Shown here: positions 17,372-26,060 of the stretch, one piece after another
Numbering within the stretch: position 1 is the stretch's first letter
Layout: the number at the start of each line of letters is the position of its first letter
Assembly (NCBI RefSeq): GCF_001421715.1
Contig: NZ_LMKP01000008.1
Coordinates: forward strand, 22,878-86,877
Direction: 5' to 3'
Length of the DNA: 64,000 nucleotides
From: Sphingomonas sp. Leaf22
GTDB taxonomy: Bacteria > Pseudomonadota > Alphaproteobacteria > Sphingomonadales > Sphingomonadaceae
Made by a program: the position numbers and the translations under genes
The notes under the pieces: model-generated
The model's input: only the letters and a program-made list of their open reading frames with translations
What the model was told of the DNA's origin: nothing
Databases searched by the model: none

Positions 17372-18361
17372 TCAGTCGTCGGACTGGCGAAAATAGGCCA
17401 GCCGCTGCGCGAGGATCGGCCGCCCGATTCGGTCCCAGATCACCGGCGACGTGTGCAGCGCGGCCAATGCGTGGATCATCCTCACCTGCCAGCTGCCCGC
17501 TTCGCGGCGCGCCTGTTCGATCACCGGCCAGCCCCGCGCGAAATCGCCCTTCACCATCAGGCGTGCCCCATACCAGGCGAGCTTGCGCGCCAGTACTTCG
17601 GGTCGTTGGCGCAGGAACGGGGCAAGATAGCCATGCCGGTCGATCGGGTCGTCCTCCCCCCGGTCGACCGCCAGCGCGCACTGCACGGCAAAGTCGGACA
17701 GATAGGCCTGCAGCACCAGCTTCTGTGGATCGGCGCTGACCCCGCCCGCCGGCTTGAACCGCCGGTACAGGATGTCGGGAACGATCGCATAGCCGGTATG
17801 GCGTGACATGCGCAGCCACAGGTCGCGATCCTGCGCATAGCGGAAGAACTCGCGGTAGCCGCCGACCCGATCGTACAGCGCCCGGCGGAACATCGTCTCG
17901 CCATGAGTGAACAGGTTGCGGCCCAGCAACGCCGCATGAAACGGCAGCCCGGCGGGCGGGCGGAAGACCAGCGTACCGTCGCCTACCGTCTCGTCATCCT
18001 CGACCCAGCATCCGACCACGCCCATCGTCGGATCGTCGATCAGCACCTGCGCCTGCCGCGCGACGCGGTCGGGAAAGGACAGATCGCCCGAACCATGGAT
18101 CGCGACGATCGCACCGCTGCTGGCGCGAATGGCTTCGTTGATCGACGCAACGAACCCGCGATTGTCGCGCGTGATGATCTTGAGTCGGGGATCGTCGAAC
18201 GTCTTCAGCTGCGCCAGCGTATCGTCGGTCGATCCGTCGTCGACGATCACCGCTTCGAGGTTCGGATAGGTCTGCGCCAGGATGGTGCCGACCGATTCCC
18301 TCACCCGGCTGCCACGATTGTAGAAGGCACTCACCACCGACACGCGGGGCAGGTCGGTCAT
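17372..18361 (-). CDS. GT2 family glycosyltransferase
   Basis: A 329-residue GT-A enzyme with the GT2 hallmarks VSVVSAFYNRGS, VIVDDGSTDDT (nucleotide-sugar binding) and the QDRDLWLRM acceptor/base region. It acts in the cytoplasm on lipid-linked intermediates. The start is ATG 18361, with GAAGGAAAG upstream; a longer reading to 18439 has no Shine-Dalgarno. It has no counterpart in the basic Gum set that I recall, so it may add a side-chain or terminal sugar peculiar to this polymer. Donor unknown. Confidence 0.85.
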   Translation of the reverse strand: MTDLPRVSVVSAFYNRGSRVRESVGTILAQTYPNLEAVIVDDGSTDDTLAQLKTFDDPRLKIITRDNRGFVASINEAIRASSGAIVAIHGSGDLSFPDRVARQAQVLIDDPTMGVVGCWVEDDETVGDGTLVFRPPAGLPFHAALLGRNLFTHGETMFRRALYDRVGGYREFFRYAQDRDLWLRMSRHTGYAIVPDILYRRFKPAGGVSADPQKLVLQAYLSDFAVQCALAVDRGEDDPIDRHGYLAPFLRQRPEVLARKLAWYGARLMVKGDFARGWPVIEQARREAGSWQVRMIHALAALHTSPVIWDRIGRPILAQRLAYFRQSDD

Positions 18362-18635
18362 TCGCTTTCCTTCTATCGTCCTGCCGCGACCGTCCTCGCC
18401 GGTAGCGTAGGACAGGCCCGGCACAAAGTCTGCCCTCAATTACAAGACACTGCGCCCGTGATTCCCGCGGTAGCAGTTCGTCTTTACCAGCCGATGAACG
18501 ATACGGACGGGATGGTCGATCTACGGCGTGGTTCCGATGGCGGCAAGTGGGCGGTGCTCCCCGATACCGAACGTGGCGATACCGCCCGCCCCATAAGGGA
18601 CGAACGGTATCGCGGGTTCCGACGGAAACCGTCGA

Positions 18636-20786
18636 TCAGAGGATGAAGTCGCTGGCCGCCAGCTTGTAGTGGAATTCTTCGAGCCGGATGCCGAAATCAG
18701 CCTTGCCATCACCGTTCAGGTCGACTTCGACCTGGGTGTAATCGTCGATCACTTCGTAGCGGAGTTGCCCGGCCTTGCGACCGAATTCGGCGGTGCCGAT
18801 AAAGGTCATCGCCTGATTGCCGCTCATCTTGGTGTTGGCGTCGAGCGCCGACAGGTCGATGACGTCGTCGCCGCGCGTGAAGTCGAGGATGCGGTCCATC
18901 GTGCTACCCTTGGATTCGTTGCCGGCAAGGTAGCGGAAGGTGTCGCGCCCGGCCCCACCGGTCAGCCAGTCGCGATTGGTGCCGCCGATCAGAATGTCGT
19001 CGCCGGCCCCGCCGGACAGCCTGTCCTCGCCTTCGCCGCCTTCCAGCCAATCCTTGCCGGCACCGCCCGTCAGGATGTCGTCGCCCTTCAATCCGTACAG
19101 GGAATTGCCGGCGTCGTTGGCGATCAGCTTGTTGTCGCTGCTGTTGCCCGTTCCGCGCCGCGCGCCACCCGACAGCGTCAGGTTCTCGACATTGGCGGTC
19201 AGCGTCCAGTCGATCGTCGCGATGACGGTGTCGTTGCCGGCCTTGTACGCCTCGACCGTCTCGTCGCCGACATTGTCGACATAATAGGTGTCGTTGCCGG
19301 TACCGCCGATCAGTCGGTCCGCACCACCCAGACCGTCGAGCACATCATCGCCCCAGCCGCCGTTCAGGACATTCGCCACCGCGTTGCCGATGATGACGTT
19401 GTCCAGCTTGTTGCCGGTCCCGCTGATCGCGGTACCGTCGAGCTTCAGATCCTCGAACGAATTGCCCAGGACCCAGTCGACGGTGGCGTGGACCACGTCA
19501 TGGCCCTCGCCGACCCGCTCGGTCAGCACGTCGCGGGCGTTATCGACATAATAGACGTCGTCGCCAAGGCCGCCGGTCAGGATATCGGCCCCCGCCCCGC
19601 CGTCGAGCACGTCGTTGCCCTTGCCCCCGATCAGCGTGTTGGCGGCGCTGTCGCCGACCAGAACATCCTTGAAATTGCTGCCGACCACTTCCTCGATCGA
19701 CACATATTTCAGGCCATCGAGCTTGACGGTGACCCCCCCCGTCGCGGTCGAGAAATCGACCTTGTCATAGGTGCCGGCGGTGCCGATCCGCCCCGCAGAC
19801 GTTGTGGTGTTGACGACCGTTCCGGTCGAAACGGGATCGGGTGCCCACAATTGCGCCAGCCCGACATCGCGACCATCGGCCAGGTTCGACAGCAACGTGT
19901 CGAGCGACGCCTTCCCGTTGCCGTTCTTGTCGAGCAGGCCGACATTATAACCGTTGAACCACTTGCCGGCGCCCCAATAGGTGCCCGACAAGCCGTAATC
20001 GTTCATCGCGTCGAGCATGTTGTCGAGCGCGACCTGCCAGCGCGGATCGTCCGAAGGGACGCCGAATTCGCCGATGAAGCCGCGTGCGCCCTTTTCCTCC
20101 AGCCACGCGACGAACGCCTGCAACCGCTTCACGCCGACATCGGCGGTGGCCCCTTCCGCATCGTAGCTGCCGGCATAGGTGCCCGACTGGTTCTTATCGA
20201 GGTAGAGGTGCGCCTCGTAGACGATGTTGTCGGCCGGGTCCTTGATGTCCAGATTGGGGTTGTTCGACCCCCAGTTGGTCGCATTGGCCCAGCTTTCGCC
20301 CTCGACGAAGATCGTGGTCTTGTCGCCCAGCGCACGGATCGCATCGACCGCCGCCTGCGCCGCCGCCGGCCATACCGTCTTGTTCGGCATGTTGTGCGGC
20401 TCGTTCATCAGGTCATAGCCGTACACCGCCGGCTTGTCGCCGATGGCATCGGCCAGCTTCGACCAGAAATCGGCGAACTTCTCGACCGGAACATCGGCGG
20501 TGCCGATCGCCTTGCCGGCAAAGCGGCCGTAATTATGGACGTCGATGACCACCTTCATGCCCAGGCTCTGGGCATTGTCGAGGAACTTGGTCAGCCGCGC
20601 CATTTCCTGCTCGTCGAGCGGCCCGCCCAGCTTGTCTTGCAGTCGTTCCCACTTCACCGGAAGACGAACGAGTTCGATACCCTTTTGCGCGTAAAAGGTC
20701 AGATCCTTCAGCGATGGGTAGACATAGTCATAGCCATAGCGGTCGCCCTTGCCGAACTCCGCACCGGACAGGTTGATACCAAGCAT
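18636..20786 (-). CDS. GH5 endoglucanase-like enzyme fused to RTX calcium-binding repeats, type I secreted
   Basis: A 716-residue two-part protein. Residues 1-300 are a GH5 TIM barrel opening MLGINLSGAE, with acid/base Glu129 (DLMNEPHN) and nucleophile Glu240 (FIGEFGVPSD). Residues ~355-640 hold many RTX nonapeptides (GGKGNDVLDGGAGADILTG, GGTGNDTYYVDN and so on), and the end forms a typical secretion tail ending in DFIL. With no N-terminal signal peptide and a C-terminal repeat array, it should leave by a type I system and act outside the cell. Substrate is inferred to be a beta-glucan such as the cluster's own EPS backbone. Intergenic 18362-18635 downstream of it shows nothing clear. Confidence 0.9.
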   Translation of the reverse strand: MLGINLSGAEFGKGDRYGYDYVYPSLKDLTFYAQKGIELVRLPVKWERLQDKLGGPLDEQEMARLTKFLDNAQSLGMKVVIDVHNYGRFAGKAIGTADVPVEKFADFWSKLADAIGDKPAVYGYDLMNEPHNMPNKTVWPAAAQAAVDAIRALGDKTTIFVEGESWANATNWGSNNPNLDIKDPADNIVYEAHLYLDKNQSGTYAGSYDAEGATADVGVKRLQAFVAWLEEKGARGFIGEFGVPSDDPRWQVALDNMLDAMNDYGLSGTYWGAGKWFNGYNVGLLDKNGNGKASLDTLLSNLADGRDVGLAQLWAPDPVSTGTVVNTTTSAGRIGTAGTYDKVDFSTATGGVTVKLDGLKYVSIEEVVGSNFKDVLVGDSAANTLIGGKGNDVLDGGAGADILTGGLGDDVYYVDNARDVLTERVGEGHDVVHATVDWVLGNSFEDLKLDGTAISGTGNKLDNVIIGNAVANVLNGGWGDDVLDGLGGADRLIGGTGNDTYYVDNVGDETVEAYKAGNDTVIATIDWTLTANVENLTLSGGARRGTGNSSDNKLIANDAGNSLYGLKGDDILTGGAGKDWLEGGEGEDRLSGGAGDDILIGGTNRDWLTGGAGRDTFRYLAGNESKGSTMDRILDFTRGDDVIDLSALDANTKMSGNQAMTFIGTAEFGRKAGQLRYEVIDDYTQVEVDLNGDGKADFGIRLEEFHYKLAASDFIL

Positions 20787-20892
20787 TTCAGACCCCGCAG
20801 CCGTCGCAGTTGTGCGACCTTCCCGGGCTTTATGCTGCCAAGCCTGTCGATAATCGGTTGCGTGATCCGGATAACGCGCCGTTCATCACATT

Positions 20893-21633
20893 TTAGTCGT
20901 TACGCCTGCGATCCTTTAGGATACCAAGCAGGAATCGCGGATTGCCGAGGACATACCGGTCGAACATGCGCCGCGGCTCCAGCGCGAGGCGATAGACCCA
21001 CTCCAGCCGCGCCGCACGCAGCCAGCCCGGCGCGCGCGGGATCGCGCCGGAGGTGAAATCGAGAAACGCGCCGACGCTCATCGATGCCATCCCGATCTTC
21101 GCCGCATGTTCCGCCGCGAAAATCTCCTGTCGCGGCTGGCCCATGCCGATGATCAGCAGATTCGCACCCGATCGCGCAATCTCGTCGACCAGCGCAGCCT
21201 CTTCGTCCGGTTCGAAATAGCCGTCGCGCACACCCATGACACGGTGGCGCGGATACCGTTCCGCGATGATCGCGCCCGCCTGCGCGGCGACGCCCGGCCG
21301 GCTGCCGAGCAGGAACAAGCGCAGGTCGTGGCGGCTTCGTTCGAAGAAGATCGGAATGAAGTCGCTGCCATTGACGTTCGCCGGGAACGGCGCGCCATAT
21401 AGCAGCTTGCGCGCCATATCGACGCCGATCCCGTCGTTCAGCACCAGACTGTCGGAATAGGCGTCGACCAGTCGCCGGTCGGTCCGGGCCAGGTTGACGC
21501 TGTGCGCGTTGCAGAAGGTGACGCTGCCACCATCGGCTGCGTCGATACGGTCGTCGACCGCCGCCACCGCTTCGTCAAAGGTCACGACGGCGATATCGAC
21601 CGGGCCGATCCTGCTGGTTTCCGCCTCGATCAT
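20893..21633 (-). CDS. GT26 (WecG/TagA/CpsF/GumM-like) glycosyltransferase
   Basis: A 246-residue enzyme with the family landmarks TFCNAHSVNLAR, LNDGIGVDMARKL, LFLLGSRPG and IGMGQPRQEIF. GumM of this family adds the second, beta-1,4 glucose to Glc-PP-lipid. Given the GumD, GumH and GumK-like partners here, the same step is likely. The start ATG 21633 is preceded by GGAGCAGGA. Upstream in-frame TTG codons are less likely starts. Confidence 0.87.
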   Translation of the reverse strand: MIEAETSRIGPVDIAVVTFDEAVAAVDDRIDAADGGSVTFCNAHSVNLARTDRRLVDAYSDSLVLNDGIGVDMARKLLYGAPFPANVNGSDFIPIFFERSRHDLRLFLLGSRPGVAAQAGAIIAERYPRHRVMGVRDGYFEPDEEAALVDEIARSGANLLIIGMGQPRQEIFAAEHAAKIGMASMSVGAFLDFTSGAIPRAPGWLRAARLEWVYRLALEPRRMFDRYVLGNPRFLLGILKDRRRND

Positions 21634-21755
21634 TCCTGCTCCGTCGGGTTGGTATGTGCGCACTATGGTGAACCCGGCGCTAAGCCTGTTGCTCAACCGC
21701 CCCGCAACCGCGCTCGTAGCAATGCCTCGGACGAATAGTCAATCGAGGCGGGCCG

Positions 21756-22202
21756 ATGACCGATACTGCCGATCCCTATACGGTACTCGATATCGATCGT
21801 GGCGCGGATCCCGACCAGATCAAGCGCGCGTTTCGACGGATGATCGCGCAGTGGCATCCCGACCGGTCGCGCGATACCGATGCCGCCGATCGCGCGGCGG
21901 CGATCATCAGCGCCTATCGTACGCTATCCGATCCGGAACGGCGTCGGATGGTCGATCGACGGCAGACCATCCGGCCGATGCCGTCGGGGACCGACCGGCG
22001 ACAGACCATTCGCCGGACGGCGGATCGCGCTGCGGTATCGCGGTCGCCGTGCCCGCCGGTGCGGGTCCGCGACGGCGCATCGGCGGCCGTTGCGTTCGCG
22101 CTCATCGCCTATGTGCTTTCCCCCGATATCCGCGCCTATCAGCGCGACCGGGGCGACGGTGCCGCCGTCGCGGCAGCAACCGTCATCGGTCTGGAACGAT
22201 GA
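21756..22202 (+). CDS. Small J-domain (DnaJ-like) protein with a C-terminal hydrophobic segment
   Basis: A 148-residue protein. Residues 7-62 form a J domain (YTVLDIDRGADPDQIKRAFR, HPD at about 34-36, AYRTLSDPERR). An arginine-rich linker with a repeated RRQTIR follows, then one hydrophobic helix (ASAAVAFALIAYVLS). There is no zinc-finger or substrate-binding domain, so it is a type III J protein that would recruit Hsp70 to the membrane. It is divergent from the GT26 gene and precedes a terminator shared with the secreted protein gene. Client unknown. Confidence 0.82.
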   Translation: MTDTADPYTVLDIDRGADPDQIKRAFRRMIAQWHPDRSRDTDAADRAAAIISAYRTLSDPERRRMVDRRQTIRPMPSGTDRRQTIRRTADRAAVSRSPCPPVRVRDGASAAVAFALIAYVLSPDIRAYQRDRGDGAAVAAATVIGLER

Positions 22203-22230
22203 AAAGCCCGACACTTTCGTGCCGGGCTTT
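22203..22230. terminator. Bidirectional intrinsic terminator
   Basis: The 8-bp stem AAAGCCCG/CGGGCTTT, extended by CAC/GTG across one mismatch and flanked by A- and T-runs, directly follows the J-protein stop. It also lies just downstream of the leftward gene at 22253-23038, so it can serve both. Confidence 0.75.
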
Positions 22231-22252
22231 CCGTCCGTTACCGAAGGTACGC

Positions 22253-23038
22253 TTACGCGCCCGGGGTCGGATCAAAGGTCGAGTCGGTGGTGCCGTAGTA
22301 ATAGTACGTCACGCCGCCGATTTCGTTCGAACCCAGGTACTTGACCGACGTCTGGTCGGTGAAGTTCAGCTGGCCGCCCGGGCCACCCGCCGGATCGGTT
22401 GCCGCCGGACCGTTCGAACCCGAAATGTCGAGCACGCCGTTCTTGCCGAACGTCACGGTGTCGTTCATGTCGCTGTCGAAGATCATCGACGTGCTGACGA
22501 GCAGATCGTCGCTGCCGAAGTTGCTGATCGTGTCGCCACCGAGGTTCAGGCCCAGCGCGTTGTCATGGAACAGCACCTTGGCGCCGCCTGCCATGTTGAA
22601 CGAGTTGTCGCCGACCGTGCCTTCGATCACGTTGGTGCGGCCGAAGGGCTCCCACAAGTTCTTCAGCGTTGCCGATTCGGCATAAACGTATCCGCCGTTC
22701 TTGTTGCCGAGATAGCGCAGTTCGGTGACGAGAGCGTTTTCGCCGGCGAGCTGCAGCTGGTCCTGACCGGCATTGCGACGGCTGACGCGATCGATGTCGA
22801 GGACGCCGTTCGAACCGAACTGGATGAAGCCATCGCCATTGCCGTCAAAGATCTGACGGTTGTTGATGATCGAGTCGTTTGCGCCCCAACCGATGAACAG
22901 GTCGTTGCCGACATTGCCATTGGCGATGACGAATGCGTTTGCACCGTCGCCGGCCTGATACGTGTCGCTGTTGCCGTTCGCGACCACATCCTGCTGGGTC
23001 GCGGTCGTGATCAGAACACTGTTATCACCAAATGCCAT
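22253..23038 (-). CDS. Small secreted Ca-binding-like protein with two copies of an uncommon module
   Basis: A 261-residue acidic, Gly/Asn/Asp-rich protein without signal peptide or catalytic motif, probably a type I secretion substrate. Two modules (residues ~44-119 and ~165-249) share GNDxxxxxxxD, then I-F-D-x-N/M-x-D-G/T-x-x-x-F-G-x-N-G-V-L-D-I, then a G-G-x-x-Y-x-Y end. The same pattern occurs twice in the C-terminus of the M10 protease at 234-2201. The start ATG 23038 has an excellent AAGGAGG 8 nt upstream, which points to high expression. It could be a surface or matrix protein that binds the EPS; function unknown. Confidence 0.75.
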   Translation of the reverse strand: MAFGDNSVLITTATQQDVVANGNSDTYQAGDGANAFVIANGNVGNDLFIGWGANDSIINNRQIFDGNGDGFIQFGSNGVLDIDRVSRRNAGQDQLQLAGENALVTELRYLGNKNGGYVYAESATLKNLWEPFGRTNVIEGTVGDNSFNMAGGAKVLFHDNALGLNLGGDTISNFGSDDLLVSTSMIFDSDMNDTVTFGKNGVLDISGSNGPAATDPAGGPGGQLNFTDQTSVKYLGSNEIGGVTYYYYGTTDSTFDPTPGA

Positions 23039-23430
23039 AAAATAATCCTCCTTGTTGCCCCGGAGGTGCGCGGTGGCCGACGATCGACTCCCTGCACCAT
23101 TCGGTCCCCCCTTTTCCGCGCAAAGGCAGGAAACAGGTTTGTCGAATGTCTTCACCCGGGTCAGCAACGTCACTTCGACGAGCACCGCATTTACTGTCGA
23201 GTAACCATTTCGTTCCCGGTCGGAGACGGCCTTTTACATATGTCTTGTTGCGGGACAGCACAAGCGTGGCAAATATGTATCAAACCGGGATCAACTTATT
23301 GAAAAACAACTAGTTCCCGCAAACGATATCGCCGTCGATACGCATGCGTTACGATCCCTTGACTTCTGCGGTTTTTAGGCGGGAATCGACCGTAGACTAC
23401 CCGGCCGAAACGCCCCCGTCGCAGCGATTT
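23039..23430. other. 392-bp non-coding gap, leader/promoter region of the secreted protein gene
   Basis: No gene is supported here. The gap lies between two leftward genes. It is clearly AT-richer than its surroundings at 23260-23345, where a promoter for the secreted protein gene is expected, which would leave a long 5' leader before AAGGAGG at 23044-23050. A perfect 10-bp palindrome ACGCATGCGT sits at 23340-23349. No clear terminator for the upstream smr gene was found. Confidence 0.35.
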
Positions 23431-23973
23431 TCAGCCCGTTCGGTTGCGCCGCAAAATAAGGTAGAGCGCGCCCCCTCCGCCATGCCTTGGATGCGCGCCG
23501 CGAATTGATGCGATGCGGTCGACGTGCCGGCCGGCCGCGATCCAGTCGCCGATCGCCGCCCGAATCGCCCCGCGGGCATGCGGCCGTTCCGATTCGGCAC
23601 GCGGCGGGCGACCGGTCACGACCAGCAGCACCCGGTCGCCGCGAACGATCGCCCGTCCCAGTTCCTGATCGAGCCGCGCATGGGCCGATGCCAGCGTATG
23701 GCCGTGCAGATCGATCGTCGCATCGGGACTGACCAGTCCGCGCGCCAGCTTGTGGTCCCAGCTCGCGTCGAGCGTATCGCCGGGCGTCCGTGCCGGGCGT
23801 GCGGGCTTGACGGCGGGTGACGCGATCGGCCGCGCGGGCTTGGGCTTGGGCGCACCATGTTGTTCCAGCACCGCGAGAGGAGCGACGGGTCGCGCGCCGT
23901 GCAGCGGCTTTACCGCCGCGACGACCCGCGCCCACAGCGCCGCCTCACCCGGATCAAGGCGTCGGCCGGCCAC
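23431..23973 (-). CDS. Smr-domain (MutS2 C-terminal-like) protein
   Basis: A 180-residue protein with a disordered Pro/Ala/Lys-rich N-terminus and a C-terminal Smr domain: IDLHGHTLASAHARL (the LDxHG-type motif), then TGRPP and GAHPRHGGGGALYLILRR (the HGxG-type motif). Smr domains are DNA/RNA-binding or nicking modules. GTG 23973 (MAGRRLDPGEAALW) overlaps the mltA end by 20 nt; a TTG at 23988 is also possible. It is last in the leftward Tim44-like–mltA–smr operon, an order common in alphaproteobacteria. Confidence 0.85.
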   Translation of the reverse strand: MAGRRLDPGEAALWARVVAAVKPLHGARPVAPLAVLEQHGAPKPKPARPIASPAVKPARPARTPGDTLDASWDHKLARGLVSPDATIDLHGHTLASAHARLDQELGRAIVRGDRVLLVVTGRPPRAESERPHARGAIRAAIGDWIAAGRHVDRIASIRGAHPRHGGGGALYLILRRNRTG

Positions 23974-25231
23974 TCGCGATCCGTGCAACGGTTCCGATCG
24001 GCAGCAGCAGGAACGCCGTGCCGCGCGCGCTCATGCCGCCCGCGATCGCCCGCGCTTCGTCGCCCGCACCCCAGAACGTATCGAAACGATTGGTGCCCTT
24101 GATCGCGCCGCCGGTATCCTGCGCCACCCACAGGCCGGAGGCATCGGTGCGATCCATCGACAGGAACACCGGCGCGCCCAGCGGCACGAAGCGGACATCG
24201 GTCGCCACGCTGGCATTGCCGGTCACCGGTAGGCCCATCGCGCCCAGCGGCCCCGGCCCGGTCAGTTCGCGAAAGAACACGAAGCTCTTGTTCTCGCGCA
24301 TCACCGCGCGCCCCTGTTCGGGATTGGCGCGCAGCCACGCCATCAGCCCCTGCATCGACGCCTGCCCCGGTCCGATCAGCCCGCGATCACGCATCAACTT
24401 GCCGATGCCGGTATAGTCGCGGCCATTCTGCCCGGCATAGCCGATGCGCATGACTCCGCCATCGGGCAGCCGCAGCCGCCCCGAACCCTGTACCTGCAAA
24501 AAGAACATCTCGACCGGATCGGCCGCCCACGCGATTTCGAGGCCGCGTCCGGCCAGCGCGCCTTCCTCGATCGCCGTTCGATCATAATAGGGTATCAGCT
24601 TCGCGCCATCGACCCGACCGCGAACCCGCTTGCCCTTCAGATCGGTCGAAAACAGGCCGAGATCGGCCTCGATCAGATCGCCCGGCACACCATAGACCGG
24701 TGTTTCATACCCCGATTGCCGCGTTCGCGATCCGTGGATTTCCGGTTCGTAATAGCCGGTGGCGAACGCCTTGCCGTCGCCGACCTGCGCGGTTTCGAAC
24801 CATTGCCCGAAGAATGCCCGCGCCTGCCCCGTCCCGGTCGACCGTGCCGCATCACACGCGCCCTGCCAGTCGGCCCCCTGCGTCAGCCCGGTCGGATCGG
24901 TCCGCCGCACCAGCGAGGGACAGGAGATGCGAAACGCCGCCAGCGCGCGCGCGGCGGACTCTTCGGTCAGTGGCAGCGTCGCGACCGGCGGTCCGGCGAC
25001 GACCCCCGCCGCAAGCGCGGTGACAGCGCCATCGACCGCAGCGCCGCCGGTAATCGGCGGCAGCGGGACCGCACCGGTCGGCTGACGAACCGCAACCGGG
25101 CGCTGCACCGGTGCCTGAGCGCGGGTGGCAGGACGCGCCGACGTCGTCGTCTCCACGCCCCGCGGCACGATCGCATTCGAACAGCCAGCCAGCAGCAGCG
25201 CGGCAAGCGCCGCCAATCCCCCCTTGCGCAT
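23954..25231 (-). CDS. mltA: MltA-type membrane-bound lytic murein transglycosylase
   Basis: A 425-residue lipoprotein (lipobox LLLAGC, Cys17) with a Pro/Ala-rich spacer and then the MltA barrel (GYYEPEIHGSR, YETPVYG, FFLQVQGSGRL, IGYAGQNGRDYTGIG). A 3D domain follows (LWVAQDTGGAIKGTNRFDTFWG) whose aspartates form the catalytic site. It cleaves peptidoglycan glycan strands to 1,6-anhydromuropeptides from the periplasmic side of the outer membrane. It starts 5 nt after the Tim44-like gene. Confidence 0.93.
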   Translation of the reverse strand: MRKGGLAALAALLLAGCSNAIVPRGVETTTSARPATRAQAPVQRPVAVRQPTGAVPLPPITGGAAVDGAVTALAAGVVAGPPVATLPLTEESAARALAAFRISCPSLVRRTDPTGLTQGADWQGACDAARSTGTGQARAFFGQWFETAQVGDGKAFATGYYEPEIHGSRTRQSGYETPVYGVPGDLIEADLGLFSTDLKGKRVRGRVDGAKLIPYYDRTAIEEGALAGRGLEIAWAADPVEMFFLQVQGSGRLRLPDGGVMRIGYAGQNGRDYTGIGKLMRDRGLIGPGQASMQGLMAWLRANPEQGRAVMRENKSFVFFRELTGPGPLGAMGLPVTGNASVATDVRFVPLGAPVFLSMDRTDASGLWVAQDTGGAIKGTNRFDTFWGAGDEARAIAGGMSARGTAFLLLPIGTVARIASGRPTP

Positions 25232-25236
25232 CGACG

Positions 25237-25881
25237 TCAGGCTTCGTCGGTATCGGCAAGCTTCCAGTTCGGGTCGTTGCTCTTGAGCACCCGCAGGAAC
25301 GTCCAGACGTCATGCGTCTCGACCGCGTCGGACATCGAGCCCGCGACGATATTGCCGTCGGCATCGCGGGTGATCGCGGCGATATCGGCATCGAAGAGCA
25401 CCGATACGCGCGCCACGCCACCTTCGACCGACGCCTCCGTCACGACCGCGCGTTCGATCGATACCAGCCGGTTGTCGAGGACATGGCCCGCCGCGTTGCG
25501 ATCGGCGATCGCCTGCGCGAACGCGTCGCGCACATCACGCTCGGTCAGCCACTCCAGCGTTGCCTCGTCGCCCTTCCAGAAGGCTTCGAGGATCATGCGA
25601 TAGGCCGACTTCGCCCCTTCGACGAATTGTGCGACGTCGAACGACGGGTCGGCGGCGATCAGCGCGCGCAGACCGCCCTCGGCCCCGCTGTCGACATGAC
25701 GCTGGCCGAGCACGCGCGCTTCGGGCGTCACCTCGATCGGGCGCGCGACCGGCGGCGTCGCGATCCGCTCGTCCGCGGTGCGCGGCAACGGTTCATGGCC
25801 GGTACGCTTCCCCAGCACGGCATAGAGCCGCATCGCCAGAAACGCCGCGACCATTGCGAGCAGGACGACAAAAACCACCAT
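25237..25881 (-). CDS. Tim44/TimA-like domain protein
   Basis: A 214-residue protein with one N-terminal membrane helix (VVFVVLLAMVAAFLAMRLYAVLG) followed by a soluble Tim44/Mba1-like domain (FVEGAKSAYRMILEAFWKGD, LEWLTERDVRDAF, THDVWTFLR). Bacterial members are inner-membrane proteins of uncertain role related to the mitochondrial import motor subunit. It is divergent from secB and leads the mltA–smr operon. The start ATG 25881 keeps the usual family N-terminus; ATG 25899 would add six residues. Confidence 0.85.
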   Translation of the reverse strand: MVVFVVLLAMVAAFLAMRLYAVLGKRTGHEPLPRTADERIATPPVARPIEVTPEARVLGQRHVDSGAEGGLRALIAADPSFDVAQFVEGAKSAYRMILEAFWKGDEATLEWLTERDVRDAFAQAIADRNAAGHVLDNRLVSIERAVVTEASVEGGVARVSVLFDADIAAITRDADGNIVAGSMSDAVETHDVWTFLRVLKSNDPNWKLADTDEA

Positions 25882-26060
25882 GCCTTCACTTCCTTCCATC
25901 GTCCGGACATAGGACCGAACGAGCGCGGATACAAACGGCGTGACGGCCATATGTTCACCCGGGTGGTCGACCCGTTGAATCGTGGTCTGGCCGCTGCTAG
26001 TCCGCGCCATCTTAACGCGGGAAGCGCCAAAGCTATCCGCCCGAGCCGACAGGGATCGAC

